Assembly (NCBI RefSeq): GCF_002028405.1
Contig: NZ_CP020046.1
Span: 1,922,001 to 1,986,000 of the forward strand
Direction of reading: 5' to 3'
From: Thiomonas intermedia
Lineage (GTDB): Bacteria; Pseudomonadota; Gammaproteobacteria; Burkholderiales; Burkholderiaceae_C
DNA length: 64,000 nucleotides
This document shows positions 1-9,399 of the stretch, piece after piece. How positions within the stretch are numbered: position 1 is the stretch's first letter; every line of letters begins with the position of its first letter. The position numbers were made by a program, and so were the translations under genes. The notes under the pieces are model-generated. The model had not been told where the DNA came from, did no database searches, and worked only from the letters and a program-made list of their open reading frames with translations.

Positions 1-240
1 GGCAATACCGGCTGGTCCACCGGGCCGCACCTGTACTTCCAGTTCTTCGTGCACGGTACGCCGGTCAATCCGCTCGACCTGGCGCATTACGCGCCCAAGG
101 GCACGCCGGTGCCGACAGGGCTGCGGTCGGAATTTCTGGCGCAGACGGCCGCGCCGCGCCGCCTGCTCGCGGTGATCGACGGCAACAGCCCGGTGGTGGA
201 CGCTGCCGCTGCCGCCCCCAAGGACGCGCGGCATGGTTAA
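1..240 (+). CDS. LytM/M23-type peptidase domain protein, C-terminal part (5' end outside window)
   Basis: The frame is open from base 1 and ends at TAA 238-240, so only the last 79 residues are visible. They read GNTGWSTGPHLYFQF near the start, the last conserved block of the M23 (lysostaphin/LytM) fold, followed by a low-complexity Ala/Pro tail. In active M23 enzymes this block ends in HxH, the second His being catalytic or zinc-binding. Here it is H-L-Y. The protein may therefore be a non-catalytic LytM factor, like EnvC or NlpD that activate amidases, although its other ligands lie outside the window. It overlaps the next M23 gene by 8 bp (ATGGTTAA), so the two are probably co-translated. 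Confidence 0.75.
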   Translation, partial: GNTGWSTGPHLYFQFFVHGTPVNPLDLAHYAPKGTPVPTGLRSEFLAQTAAPRRLLAVIDGNSPVVDAAAAAPKDARHG

Positions 241-1633
241 GCCGTTTCCGGGTCAGCGCGCGGTGCGTTGGGTGTCGCACCAGGCGCTGAGCACAGCGAG
301 CGCGCTGCGCGCGCATCCCCGGCGTCTCGCGGCGGGCGTGGGCGGGGCGCTGCTGCTGAGCAGCGCCGGAGCCTATGCGCTGGTCGAGGCACAGCCGCCT
401 TTGCCGCCTCGCTCGACGATCGCCACCGCACTCGACAATGGGGTGCGGAGCCAGAGCGACGCCCTTGCCGCAGCCGACATGGCCTACGCCTCCAGCACCT
501 CGGTGCGACGCCAGGACACGGTGCAGCAGTTGCTGCGGCGCCTGGGGGTGACCGATCCTGCCGCCATCACCCAGCTCGGCCAGGAGCCGCGCTTTCGGGC
601 CCTGGTCGCGGCTGGCGCCGGGCCGGAGCCTGTGCGCGCCCAGGTGAATGCCCAGGGCGAACTGTTGCAGCTGGCCGCTGTCTTGCCCCTGCCCAGCGGG
701 ACGAATCCGTATGACACTCCGACGTGGCGCGAGCTGCAGGTGCGTCCGGGGCCCGCCGGGGCGCTCGAGGTTTCGACGAGCGAGCGACGGCTCGAAACCC
801 GTACGCGCCTCGCCAGTGTCCCGGTGCGCGGGGCCTTGACCACGGCGCTGGGCCAGGCGGGTGTGCCCGCGGCCGTCGGGGCGCAATTGGTCAAGGTGTT
901 CGCCCCGCAGCTGGATCTGCGTCGCAGTCTGCGCAGGGGCGACCAGGTGGCGTTGGTCTACGACATGCAGGTGCTCGACGGCCGTGAGTTGCGGCCGGGG
1001 CGGCTGCTGGCGGCGGAAATCCGCAGCCGCGGCGTGGTGCGCCAGGCGGTGTGGTTCGCAGCGCGGGGTGATGCCCAGGGCGGCTATTACACCCCGGCGG
1101 GTCAGGGTCTGGAAAAAACCTGGGCCGCTTCGCCGCTGCCTGGCGCCAAGATCACCTCGCCCTTCGGCATGCGGCGGCATCCGCTGAAGGGCTCCCGCGA
1201 AATGCACGAAGGCGTGGACTTTGCCGCGCCCATCGGCACGCCGGTTCCCAGCGTGGCCGAGGGCCGGGTGAAGTTCGCCGGCACGCAAACGGGCTACGGT
1301 CAGGTCATCAAGATCGGCCATCCCGGCGGTTTCGAGACGGTGTATGCCCACCTGAGCAGCATCGCCGTCAAACCGGGGCAGAGCGTCAGCGAAGGCCAGC
1401 GCATCGGCAAGACCGGCAATTCCGGCCTGTCGACCGGACCGCATCTGCATTTCGAGTTTCACGCGGCCGGGCGTCTGGTCGATCCGGTGCGCATGGCGAG
1501 CTATGTGCCCCAGGGCAAGCCCTTGCCCCTCGGCGAGAAGGCGGCCTTTTTTGCCGCCACGGCGGTGATGCGCACCCAGCTCGCGCAGGCGGCGGGCGGC
1601 GACGACGCCGTTCGGTTGGCGCGTGTCGACTGA
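233..1633 (+). CDS. M23 family metallopeptidase (murein endopeptidase-like)
   Basis: A 466-residue envelope protein predicted to cut or remodel peptidoglycan cross-links. One membrane anchor or signal segment lies near residues 34-53. A central region resembles the substrate-domain part of MepM/YebA-type proteins. The C-terminal M23 domain (about residues 310-430) shows SPFGMRRHP, HEGVDFAAPIGTPV and GPHLHFEF, giving the His/Asp and HxH zinc ligands. It starts inside the end of the upstream LytM gene and overlaps anmK by 11 bp, so the three form a tight operon. In Burkholderiales a gene of this type commonly sits beside anmK. Family assignment is firm; the exact bond cleaved is not shown by the sequence. 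Confidence 0.92.
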   Translation: MVKPFPGQRAVRWVSHQALSTASALRAHPRRLAAGVGGALLLSSAGAYALVEAQPPLPPRSTIATALDNGVRSQSDALAAADMAYASSTSVRRQDTVQQLLRRLGVTDPAAITQLGQEPRFRALVAAGAGPEPVRAQVNAQGELLQLAAVLPLPSGTNPYDTPTWRELQVRPGPAGALEVSTSERRLETRTRLASVPVRGALTTALGQAGVPAAVGAQLVKVFAPQLDLRRSLRRGDQVALVYDMQVLDGRELRPGRLLAAEIRSRGVVRQAVWFAARGDAQGGYYTPAGQGLEKTWAASPLPGAKITSPFGMRRHPLKGSREMHEGVDFAAPIGTPVPSVAEGRVKFAGTQTGYGQVIKIGHPGGFETVYAHLSSIAVKPGQSVSEGQRIGKTGNSGLSTGPHLHFEFHAAGRLVDPVRMASYVPQGKPLPLGEKAAFFAATAVMRTQLAQAAGGDDAVRLARVD

Positions 1634-2735
1634 GCAGACCCTGTTCATTGGCTTGATGTCGGGCACCTCGCTCGACGGCGTGGACGGCGTGGTGCTGGCG
1701 TCCTCGCCTGACACGCGTCCCACGGTGCGGGCCCATGCGGCCCGCGCCTTTCCCGCCGCATTGCGGGCCGCGTTTCTCGCCCTGAACGCAGCGGGCGAAG
1801 ACGAACTGCATCGTGGTGCGATGGCCTCCAGGCAACTGGCCGAGCTCTACGCTGATGTGGTTGCCGGCCTGTTGCGTGAACTCGGCCTGAAAGCCTCAGC
1901 GGTGCGCGCGGTCGGTGCGCACGGGCAGACGGTACGCCATCGTCCCGACTTCGGCTACACCGTGCAGCTCAACGCCCCTGCGCTCCTGGCCGAGCGTTGC
2001 GGCATCACCGTGGTGGCCGATTTTCGCAGCCGCGATGTGGCGGCCGGCGGACAGGGCGCGCCGCTGGTGCCCGCCTTTCATCGCGCCGTGTTCGCCGTGC
2101 CTGGGGCCGATGTGGCCGTACTCAATCTCGGCGGGTTTGCCAATCTCAGCCTGCTGTTTGCCAATGGCCGCACCCTCGGCTTCGACACCGGTCCCGGCAA
2201 CGCCTTGCTCGACCATTGGGCGCAGCGCCACATCGGACAGGCTTACGACGCCGGGGGCCAATGGGCCGCCGCAGGGGCGGTGCAGACCGATCTGCTCGCG
2301 TGCCTGCTCGCCGATCCCTACTTCTCCCGCGCCGCGCCCAAGAGCACCGGACGCGATGACTTCCATCCGGCGTGGCTTGATCGCCAGTTGTCGTCGCACG
2401 GCGGGCGCCTCGCGCCCCGGGACGTGCAAGCGACCCTGGCCGCGCTCACCGCGCAAAGCGTGGCCGAGGCGTTGTGGCGTGCCATGCCCGGCGTCTCGGC
2501 TTTGATCGTATGCGGCGGCGGTGCGCGCAACACCGACCTGCTCCGCCGTCTGCAACAGGCGCTGCCCAGCGTCTCGGTCGGGCTCAGCGATGACCGCGGC
2601 ATTCCCGCCGAGCAGGTCGAAGCCGCAGCCTTCGCCTGGCTGGCGCAGCAGACGCTATTGGGCCTTCCCGGCAACCTGCCCGCCGTCACCGGCGCGACAG
2701 GGCCAAGAGTGCTCGGCGCGATCTACCCTGCCTGA
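1623..2735 (+). CDS. anmK: Anhydro-N-acetylmuramic acid kinase
   Basis: AnmK phosphorylates and opens 1,6-anhydro-MurNAc released from peptidoglycan to give MurNAc-6-phosphate, a step of cytoplasmic cell-wall recycling. The 370-residue length fits the family. Visible motifs are GLMSGTSLDGVDGV at the N-terminus, GAHGQTVRHRP, ADFRSRDVAAGGQGAPLVP, GFDTGPGNALLD and CGGGARNTDLL near the C-terminus (sugar kinase/ASKHA fold). The start is GTG at 1623, inside the end of the M23 gene, so translation is probably coupled. The AmgK-MurU pair that acts in MurNAc/anhydro-MurNAc salvage is also encoded in this window. Confidence 0.96.
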   Translation: MSTEQTLFIGLMSGTSLDGVDGVVLASSPDTRPTVRAHAARAFPAALRAAFLALNAAGEDELHRGAMASRQLAELYADVVAGLLRELGLKASAVRAVGAHGQTVRHRPDFGYTVQLNAPALLAERCGITVVADFRSRDVAAGGQGAPLVPAFHRAVFAVPGADVAVLNLGGFANLSLLFANGRTLGFDTGPGNALLDHWAQRHIGQAYDAGGQWAAAGAVQTDLLACLLADPYFSRAAPKSTGRDDFHPAWLDRQLSSHGGRLAPRDVQATLAALTAQSVAEALWRAMPGVSALIVCGGGARNTDLLRRLQQALPSVSVGLSDDRGIPAEQVEAAAFAWLAQQTLLGLPGNLPAVTGATGPRVLGAIYPA

Positions 2736-2743
2736 GCACGGGC

Positions 2744-2776
2744 GAAAAAAAACCGCACGGCATCGTGCGGTTTGAT
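2744..2776. terminator. Bidirectional rho-independent terminator between anmK and erpA
   Basis: A perfect 9-bp stem (AAACCGCAC 2750-2758, GTGCGGTTT 2765-2773) with a 6-nt loop lies between the convergent ends of anmK and erpA. The run of eight A before it becomes a U-tract on the minus strand, so it is strongest as the erpA terminator. On the plus strand only TTTG follows. Confidence 0.8.
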
Positions 2777-2791
2777 GGCGCGTCGGCCGCG

Positions 2792-3169
2792 TCAGGTCGA
2801 GAACGACGAACCACAACCGCAGGTCGTGGTGGCGTTCGGGTTCTTGATGACGAACTGGGCGCCTTCGAGGCCGTCCTTGTAGTCGATCTCGGCACCGGTG
2901 AGGTATTGCAGGCTCATGGCGTCGATCAGGAGCGTGACGCCGTTCTTCACCATCTGGGTGTCGTCTTCGTTCACCGCTTCGTCGAAAGTGAAGCCGTACT
3001 GAAAGCCTGAGCAGCCGCCGCCCTGCACGAACACGCGCAGTTTCAGATCGGTGTTGCCCTCCTCGTCGATCAGCTCCTTGACCTTGGCCGCCGCGCTGTC
3101 GGTGAACAGCAGGGGCGCGGGAGGGGCGGCCATGTCGGCGGTGGGGGCGGTAGCAAGCTGGGCGCTCAT
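2792..3169 (-). CDS. erpA: Iron-sulfur cluster insertion protein (A-type carrier)
   Basis: ErpA carries and inserts Fe-S clusters into apo-proteins. The protein is 125 residues from ATG at 3169, chosen because AAGGAG lies just upstream; an in-frame upstream ATG at 3211 has no such signal. The three A-type Cys are present as [10 protein letters not shown] and the C-terminal [10 protein letters not shown]. An Ala/Pro-rich N-terminal extension precedes the core ([15 protein letters not shown]). Monocistronic by appearance, ending at the terminator shared with anmK. Confidence 0.95.
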   Translation of the reverse strand: MSAQLATAPTADMAAPPAPLLFTDSAAAKVKELIDEEGNTDLKLRVFVQGGGCSGFQYGFTFDEAVNEDDTQMVKNGVTLLIDAMSLQYLTGAEIDYKDGLEGAQFVIKNPNATTTCGCGSSFST

Positions 3170-3242
3170 GGGGGGACTCCTTGAAGTTGTGCCCATTTTA
3201 GGGCCGTGCAAGACCTTACGTCAGATAGCGGATTTGCGGGGC

Positions 3243-4301
3243 TCAGGGCAGGACGGCCAGTCCGTCGAGTCCCATGGCTTCGGGCAGGCCGAACATGACA
3301 TTCATGTTCTGCACCGCCTGGCCCGAGGCGCCCTTGGTGAGGTTGTCCTGCACGACCAGGATCATGGCGGTGTCCGGCCGCGGCTTGTGTACGGCGAGCC
3401 GCAGGGTGTTGGCGCCTCGCACCGAACGGGTTTCGGGGGCACTTGCGGCGGGCAGCACATCGACGAAGGGCTCCTGGGCATAAAAGTCTTCGTAAAGGTT
3501 CTGCAGGTCGAGGGCCTGTCCCGCTGGCGTGAGCCGGGCGTGGAGCGTGGCGTGCATGCCTCGGATCATGGGGGTGAGGTGGGGCACGAACAGGCAGTCG
3601 ACCGCGTCGCTGCCGGGGGCGGCTCCGGCAATGCGGCGCAGTTGTTCGTTGATCTCCGGGCCGTGCCGATGACCCTTGACGCCGTAAGCCTTGAAATTGT
3701 CGGAGGCTTCGCTGAACAGCAGGCCGATCTCTGCCTTGCGGCCCGCCCCCGAAACCCCCGAGGCGCAGTTGGCCATGAGGTGGCTGGCATCGACCAGGCC
3801 TGGCGTGCGCAGCAGCGGCGCGAAGCCCAATTGCACCGTGGTGGGATAGCAGCCCGGGTTGGCCACGATGCGCGCCTTGGCGATGGCTTGGCGGTGCAGT
3901 TCGGGCAGGCCGTAAACGGCTTCTTTCAGCAGGTCCGGGCAGGCGTGATCCATGCCGTACCACTGGGTGAACTCGGCCAGACTCTGCAGCCGGAAGTCGG
4001 CCGCCAGATCGATGAGGCGCACCCCGGCGTCGAGCAGACGCCGCGCCTGGGCCATCGCGACACCGTGCGGGGTGGCGAAGAACACGATGTCGCAGGTGTG
4101 CAGAGGAGCGTCCTCCGGCGTGGAAAAGGCCAGATCGACCTGGCCGCGCAAGCTGGGGAACATCTCGGACACGGCCGTGCCGGCCTCTTTGCGGGAGGTG
4201 ATGGCGGCGATGTCGGCCTGAGGGTGGCGCGCCAGCAGACGCAGCAGCTCAACGCCGGTGTAGCCAGTGCCTCCAACAATGCCGATGCGCAGACGTTTCA
4301 T
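3243..4301 (-). CDS. argC: N-acetyl-gamma-glutamyl-phosphate reductase
   Basis: ArgC reduces N-acetyl-glutamyl-5-phosphate to the semialdehyde with NADPH, the third step of arginine synthesis, in the cytoplasm. The 352-residue protein has the Rossmann motif [17 protein letters not shown] at residues 6-22 and the catalytic Cys in ANPGCYPT. It belongs to the longer type-1 form. The promoter must lie in the 180-bp divergent gap shared with yajC. No other arg gene is present in the window. Confidence 0.96.
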   Translation of the reverse strand: MKRLRIGIVGGTGYTGVELLRLLARHPQADIAAITSRKEAGTAVSEMFPSLRGQVDLAFSTPEDAPLHTCDIVFFATPHGVAMAQARRLLDAGVRLIDLAADFRLQSLAEFTQWYGMDHACPDLLKEAVYGLPELHRQAIAKARIVANPGCYPTTVQLGFAPLLRTPGLVDASHLMANCASGVSGAGRKAEIGLLFSEASDNFKAYGVKGHRHGPEINEQLRRIAGAAPGSDAVDCLFVPHLTPMIRGMHATLHARLTPAGQALDLQNLYEDFYAQEPFVDVLPAASAPETRSVRGANTLRLAVHKPRPDTAMILVVQDNLTKGASGQAVQNMNVMFGLPEAMGLDGLAVLP

Positions 4302-4481
4302 GGTGCGATGCCTTCTATGAAAGCGGACATCTTATGGGCTTTGCGCGACACGGGCGTGGCCCCGCGCGTGAGGGATTCGGGGAAAATGCGGGCACCCGCC
4401 CCCAGCTTTGCGACAATAGGCGGTTGACCGACCCTGGCCGTCTGCCAGGATGCCGATGATTTCCACCGTTTTGAAACCCCC

Positions 4482-4817
4482 ATGAACTTCATTTCTGTCG
4501 CCCACGCCCAAGCTGCAGCCCCTGCGCCCAGCGCCGGTTCCACGTTGATGAGCCTGTTGCCCATCATCGTGATGTTCGTCATCCTGTACTTCGTCATGCT
4601 GCGTCCGCAGATGAAGAAGCAGAAGGAACTGCGCGCCATGCTCGCCGCCCTCGCCAAGGGGGACGAAGTCGTCACCTCAGGCGGTGTCGTAGGCAAGATC
4701 ACCAAGGTCAGCGAAACCTACATCGGCCTGGAGATCGCGGCGAATGTCGAGTTGCAGGTGCAACGCAGCGCCGTGACCATGGTGCTGCCCAAGGGCACGA
4801 TCAAGAGCGGCGTCTGA
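4482..4817 (+). CDS. yajC: Preprotein translocase accessory subunit YajC
   Basis: A 111-residue inner-membrane partner of SecDF. One membrane segment (LLPIIVMFVILYFVML, about residues 25-41) is followed by the conserved RPQMKKQKE and a small cytoplasmic domain with GDEVVTSGGVVGKI. It is the first gene of the yajC-secD-secF operon, with about 110 bp before secD. The tgt/queA genes that often precede yajC are absent; argC is divergent instead. Confidence 0.95.
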   Translation: MNFISVAHAQAAAPAPSAGSTLMSLLPIIVMFVILYFVMLRPQMKKQKELRAMLAALAKGDEVVTSGGVVGKITKVSETYIGLEIAANVELQVQRSAVTMVLPKGTIKSGV

Positions 4818-4926
4818 TCGCCAATTTTCGGTCCGCAGACATGCGGCCCCGCCGCGCGAGCCAAGAGCTTGCGCGGTCTCATTGTTTGAACCCGCGTGGA
4901 TGTGCGGGTGAATCGAGGTTGTCGTC

Positions 4927-6897
4927 ATGAATCGCTATCCCTGGTGGAAATACCTCATCATGGTCGTCGTCCTGGTGGTGGGCGCGGTGTACGCGCTGCC
5001 CAATCTGTATGGCGAATCGCCATCCGTGCAGATCTCCAGCACCAACGGCGGCAAGGTGGACAACGCCTTGCTGGTCAAGGGCGAGCAGATTCTCGACGCT
5101 GCGGGCCTGAAGCCCGACTCAGCCGATTTCAACGGTGCCACGGCGAACTACCGCTTCAGCAATACCAATGTGCAGCTCAAGGCGCGCGATGTGCTGGCCA
5201 AGGCGCTCAATCCCGATGCCGACAACCCGCAGTTTGTGGTCGCGGTCAACCTGCTGTCGCGCTCGCCCGCCTGGCTGACGGCGCTCAACGCCAACCCGAT
5301 GTATCTCGGCCTGGATCTGCGCGGCGGCGTGCACTTTCTGCTGCAGGTCGACATGCAGGCGGCAGTGCAGAAAAAGCTCGATTCGATCGCCGGCGAGCTG
5401 CGCAGCAGCCTGCGCGACAAGGACGCTCGCTACACCAAGCTGGAGCGCGTGGGAGACACGGTCCAGGGCGTGTTCGTCGACGCCCGTGCGCTGGGTGCCG
5501 CCAAGGAACTCATCGCCCGGCAGCATCCTGACCTGCAACTGTCGGCCCAGGCTCCTGCGGGGCCCAACAGCTTCAGCGCCAGTCTGACGCCTGCCGCGGT
5601 GACGCAGGAAGAAGACTACGCCCTCAAGCAGAACATCCAGACGCTGCACAACCGCATCAACGAACTCGGCGTGGCCGAGCCCATCATTCAGCAGCAGGGC
5701 CGCGACCGCGTGGTGGTCGAGTTGCCGGGCATTCAGGACGTGGCTCGCGCCAAGGACATCCTCGGCCGTACCGCCAGTCTCGAAGTGCGCATGGTGGACG
5801 ACAGCGCCGCCGGCCAGGCCGCCGTGCTCGGCCAGGGCCCGCTGCCCGCGGGAGATCAGATTTTCCCCGACCGCGACGGCGGCAAACTGGCGGTCAAGCG
5901 CGACGTGCTGCTGACCGGTGACAACCTCACCGACGCCCAGCCTGGCTTCGACCAGCAGACCAACGAGCCGGCCGTGTTCCTCACCCTCGACTCCAAGGGC
6001 GCGCGCATCTTCCAGCAGGTGACGCGCGACAACGTCGGCAAGCGCACCGCCATGATTCTGTTCGACCGCGGCCGTGGCGAGATCATCACCGCGCCAGTGA
6101 TCCGCAGCGAGATCGCCGGGGGGCGGGTGCAGATTTCCGGCCACATGACCGTGCAGGAAGCCAACGACACCGCGCTGCTGCTGCGCGCTGGGGCCCTGGC
6201 TGCACCGATGACCATCATCGAGGAGCGCACCGTCGGCCCCAGCCTGGGTCAGCAGAACATCAGCCAGGGCTTCCATTCGGTGACCTGGGGCTTCGTGGCC
6301 ATCGTCATCTTCATGTCGATCTACTACATGTTCTTCGGCGTGGTGTCCTCCATCGCGCTGGCCGTCAACCTGTTGCTGCTGGTGGCGGTGCTCTCCATGC
6401 TGCAGGCCACGCTCACCCTCCCCGGCATCGCGGCCATGGCCCTGGCGCTGGGCATGGCCATCGACTCCAACGTGCTGATCAACGAGCGCGTGCGCGAAGA
6501 ACTGCGCAATGGCGCCAGCCCGCAGAACGCCATCTTCCACGGCTACGAGCGCGCGTGGGCCACGATTTTCGATTCCAACGTCACCACCTTGATTGCCGGT
6601 GTGGCGCTGCTCATCTTCGGCTCCGGCGCCGTGCGCGGGTTCGCCGTGGTGCACGTGCTCGGCATTCTCACGTCGATGTTCTCGGCCGTGTTCTTCTCGC
6701 GCGGGCTGATCAACCTCTGGTACGGCCGCAAGCGCCGTCTACACAGCATCTCCATCGGCCAGATCTGGAAGCCGGAAGCGGCCGCCGCCACGGCAGGCGC
6801 GCTGTCGTCCGAGGCGGCGGCCGGGGCCGTCAAATCGGGCAAATCGCTGGATGCGCCGACGCCTCGCACCACCAAACCGCGCCGCAAGGTGCATTGA
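4927..6897 (+). CDS. secD: Protein translocase subunit SecD
   Basis: SecD uses the proton motive force to complete protein export through SecYEG. The 656-residue protein has an N-terminal membrane segment (residues 9-24), the DLRGGVHFLLQVD motif near 130, a large periplasmic P1 domain, and five C-terminal membrane helices with ALGMAIDSNVLINERVREE, the SecD/F signature. A polar tail of about 50 residues follows the last helix. It lies between yajC and secF with short spacers, consistent with one transcript. Confidence 0.97.
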   Translation: MNRYPWWKYLIMVVVLVVGAVYALPNLYGESPSVQISSTNGGKVDNALLVKGEQILDAAGLKPDSADFNGATANYRFSNTNVQLKARDVLAKALNPDADNPQFVVAVNLLSRSPAWLTALNANPMYLGLDLRGGVHFLLQVDMQAAVQKKLDSIAGELRSSLRDKDARYTKLERVGDTVQGVFVDARALGAAKELIARQHPDLQLSAQAPAGPNSFSASLTPAAVTQEEDYALKQNIQTLHNRINELGVAEPIIQQQGRDRVVVELPGIQDVARAKDILGRTASLEVRMVDDSAAGQAAVLGQGPLPAGDQIFPDRDGGKLAVKRDVLLTGDNLTDAQPGFDQQTNEPAVFLTLDSKGARIFQQVTRDNVGKRTAMILFDRGRGEIITAPVIRSEIAGGRVQISGHMTVQEANDTALLLRAGALAAPMTIIEERTVGPSLGQQNISQGFHSVTWGFVAIVIFMSIYYMFFGVVSSIALAVNLLLLVAVLSMLQATLTLPGIAAMALALGMAIDSNVLINERVREELRNGASPQNAIFHGYERAWATIFDSNVTTLIAGVALLIFGSGAVRGFAVVHVLGILTSMFSAVFFSRGLINLWYGRKRRLHSISIGQIWKPEAAAATAGALSSEAAAGAVKSGKSLDAPTPRTTKPRRKVH

Positions 6898-6936
6898 TCC
6901 GGCGACGGCTTCCTTCCCTTTCTTCAAGGCCAGACC

Positions 6937-7890
6937 ATGGAATTTTTCAGAATCAAGCGCGACATTCCGTTCATGCGGTCGGCGCTGACCTTCAACATCA
7001 TCTCGGTTCTGCTGTTCGCCGCCGCGGTGTTCTTCCTTTTCACCCGCGGGCTCAATCTGTCGATCGAATTCACCGGTGGCACGGTCATGGAAGTCGGCTA
7101 CAGCCAGGGCGCCAATATCGACGGCATCCGCTCCACCCTCAACAAGCTCGGCTATGCCGATGCCCAGGTGCAGGCCTACGGCAACGCCAACGACGTGGTC
7201 ATCCGCCTGCCGCTGCACAAGGGCGAGACCAGCGCCGAGCAGAGCACCAAGGTCATGGCGGGGCTGCTGGCCGCCGACCCGCAGGCGCAGCAGCGGCGCA
7301 CGGAGTTCGTCGGGCCGCAGGTCGGGTCTGAGCTGGCCACCGATGGACTCAAGGCGTTGGCCCTGGTGATCTTCGGTATCGTCGCCTATCTGGCCGTGCG
7401 TTTCGAGTGGAAGTTCTCGGTGGCGGCCATTCTCGCCAACCTGCACGATGTCATCATCGTGCTCGGTTTCTTTGCCCTGTTCCAGTGGGAATTCTCTCTG
7501 CCGGTGCTGGCGGCCGTGCTCGCGGTGCTGGGCTATTCGGTGAACGAATCCGTGGTGATCTTCGACCGGGTGCGCGAAAACTTCCGCCGCTACCGCAAGT
7601 ACAGTACCGTGCAGGTGATCGACAGCGCCATCACCAACACCATCAGCCGCACCGTCATCACCCACGGCTCCACGCTGGCCATGGCGTTCTCCATGTTCTT
7701 CTTCGGCGGCCCGGCGCTGCATTACTTCGCGCTGGCGCTGATCATCGGTATTTCGATGAGCATTTACAGCTCGGTATTCGTCGCGGCGGCCCTGGCCATG
7801 TGGTTCGGCGTGAAGCGCGAAGACCTGATCAAGCCGGGCGGCAACAAGCCCAGTAACAGCAACGATCCGAATGCGGGCGCGGTGGTCTGA
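6937..7890 (+). CDS. secF: Protein translocase subunit SecF
   Basis: SecF partners with SecD in proton-driven late export. The 317-residue protein shows an N-terminal helix, LSIEFTGGTVMEV in the periplasmic domain and the membrane core with GYSVNESVVIFDRVRENFR, the conserved SecF signature. It is 39 bp downstream of secD and is closed by a strong perfect hairpin terminator. Confidence 0.97.
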   Translation: MEFFRIKRDIPFMRSALTFNIISVLLFAAAVFFLFTRGLNLSIEFTGGTVMEVGYSQGANIDGIRSTLNKLGYADAQVQAYGNANDVVIRLPLHKGETSAEQSTKVMAGLLAADPQAQQRRTEFVGPQVGSELATDGLKALALVIFGIVAYLAVRFEWKFSVAAILANLHDVIIVLGFFALFQWEFSLPVLAAVLAVLGYSVNESVVIFDRVRENFRRYRKYSTVQVIDSAITNTISRTVITHGSTLAMAFSMFFFGGPALHYFALALIIGISMSIYSSVFVAAALAMWFGVKREDLIKPGGNKPSNSNDPNAGAVV

Positions 7891-7902
7891 GGCGCAACCA
7901 AG

Positions 7903-7938
7903 CCACAAAAAAGCCAGCGTGAGCTGGCTTTTTTGTGG
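7903..7938. terminator. Perfect 16-bp bidirectional terminator after secF
   Basis: CCACAAAAAAGCCAGC (7903-7918), loop GTGA, and its exact complement (7923-7938). Runs of six A and six T on the two arms give U-tracts in both directions, so it serves secF and the convergent lipoprotein gene. Confidence 0.9.
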
Positions 7939-7951
7939 GCGGAGCAGAATC

Positions 7952-8779
7952 TCAGTTGAAGTTGAAGGTCTGGCTCGTGCCGTTGGCGGTGCTGTAGGCC
8001 GAAGAGTAGTCGGCCGACACCGTGGCAAGGTTGGTCCAGTTCAGGAAATGGGCCCCGTAGGGATCGTCCGTGTTGCTGCCATTGGGCGTCATGGTCGCCA
8101 AATACTGCTCCACTCCCATCAGCGCCTTGTCGTAGGCGTCGCCACTCGCGGGAACTGCTGTCGCCAGCGCGAGACTGCCAAGGCCGAACTGTCCTGCGAT
8201 GTTCTGCAGCGAGGCAGAGTAGTTCGCGAGAGTCAGGCCGCTGCTTGGTGTGAGGCGGGCAACGGCCACGGTGGTGAGCGGCGTGATATTGGCGGTGACG
8301 GTGTTGCCACCACCCACATTGACCATGGCCTGCAGGCTGGCATTGGTCGCAAGCGCCGCGTTGGCATCGCTGGCAGCCAGATTCAGTGCTGTCGAGGTCA
8401 GACTGTTGAGCGCCGGCGACGCACTCTTGTAAGTGTAGGTGCCTCCCACGACTTGCAGCAGGACCGGGCCATAGAAACTGGTGAGGTCCATACTGAAGCT
8501 GCCATCCGAACCCGACGGAACGCAACTGAGCAGGGTGCCGGTATTGGTGTAGGGGAGCACGGTCGTGATCAGTGGATTGCCCTGTCCGTTGACGACGGCA
8601 TACGCACACACGTTGAGCGTGCCATTGCCGTTGACCGGGCTGTTGGCGCCCATGAGCACCTGCCCGACGACAGTCGAACCGGAATAGTTGGTGTTCGTCG
8701 AGCCGCCGCCACAGCCAGCGAGGACCAGGCTGCCGAGCAGGGCGGTGCCCAGGCTGATGCGGAGTCGGGAGAGTTGCAT
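7952..8779 (-). CDS. Putative lipoprotein of unknown function
   Basis: 275 residues with a signal peptide and lipobox LVLAGC followed by a GGGS tether, so it is predicted to be lipid-anchored in the envelope. The mature part is rich in Ser, Thr, Asn and Gly. It starts with VVGQVLMGANSPVNGNGTLNVCAYAV, read as a possible small beta domain, and has ANITPLTTVAVARL in the middle, a phrase seen in several burkholderial surface lipoproteins. No catalytic motif is seen and no specific function can be offered. It is probably monocistronic and shares the secF terminator. Confidence 0.7.
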   Translation of the reverse strand: MQLSRLRISLGTALLGSLVLAGCGGGSTNTNYSGSTVVGQVLMGANSPVNGNGTLNVCAYAVVNGQGNPLITTVLPYTNTGTLLSCVPSGSDGSFSMDLTSFYGPVLLQVVGGTYTYKSASPALNSLTSTALNLAASDANAALATNASLQAMVNVGGGNTVTANITPLTTVAVARLTPSSGLTLANYSASLQNIAGQFGLGSLALATAVPASGDAYDKALMGVEQYLATMTPNGSNTDDPYGAHFLNWTNLATVSADYSSAYSTANGTSQTFNFN

Positions 8780-8862
8780 CGGAATTCTTTCAGGGATTGA
8801 GAAAATCGAGTTGTGGCAGATGGCGAGGCGGGTTGGGCTGGAGCCGACCTGCAGAAGTCTGT

Positions 8863-9321
8863 TCAGTGCACCACGCGGTCGTCGGCTTCGACGAAAAGCT
8901 CGTCGAGGATGAGCGCGTCGGGCTCTTCGTCGAGGCGCCAGAAAATCATCAGCACGATGGTTTTGAGGTGCTCCAGCGGGAGCGGCTGCATGCCCGTGGC
9001 CAGCGCTCGCTCGATGGTGAGCTCGCGCAGATGCGGCTTGAGCACGCCGGCGCTTTCAAGAAAATTGAGGTAGCCGATGGCTTCAATCCCCAGGCAATCG
9101 AGCTCCTGCTGGGCGTACAGACGGATGGCGTGAGGGCTCTGCGCCTGCTGCGTCTTCAGACCGCCGACGGCGCTGTCGAGGCCGCGAAGCCAGTCCAGGG
9201 CTTCATGGATTTCGTCGTTCTCGAACCCGGCGGCACTGAGTTTGCGCGTGAGCTGACCGAACTCGGGGCAGGCTTCCGGGTGCCAGTAGGACTCGTAGAG
9301 ATACATGAGGATGTCGAACAT
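8863..9321 (-). CDS. smg: Smg family protein (DUF494)
   Basis: 152 residues starting MFDILMYLYESYWHPE, characteristic of Smg. The rest is helical and acidic (GFENDEIHEALDWLRGL, ILDELFVEADDR). Its biochemical role is not established. It sits directly downstream of dprA on the same strand, the usual dprA-smg arrangement in proteobacteria, and is probably co-transcribed. Confidence 0.92.
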   Translation of the reverse strand: MFDILMYLYESYWHPEACPEFGQLTRKLSAAGFENDEIHEALDWLRGLDSAVGGLKTQQAQSPHAIRLYAQQELDCLGIEAIGYLNFLESAGVLKPHLRELTIERALATGMQPLPLEHLKTIVLMIFWRLDEEPDALILDELFVEADDRVVH

Positions 9322-9399
9322 GAGCCCATTCTATGCACGGCGCAATGACGGATTGTTTCTCGGACTTTCGGCTTCCGATGGCCGACGCAGCGACGGAAC

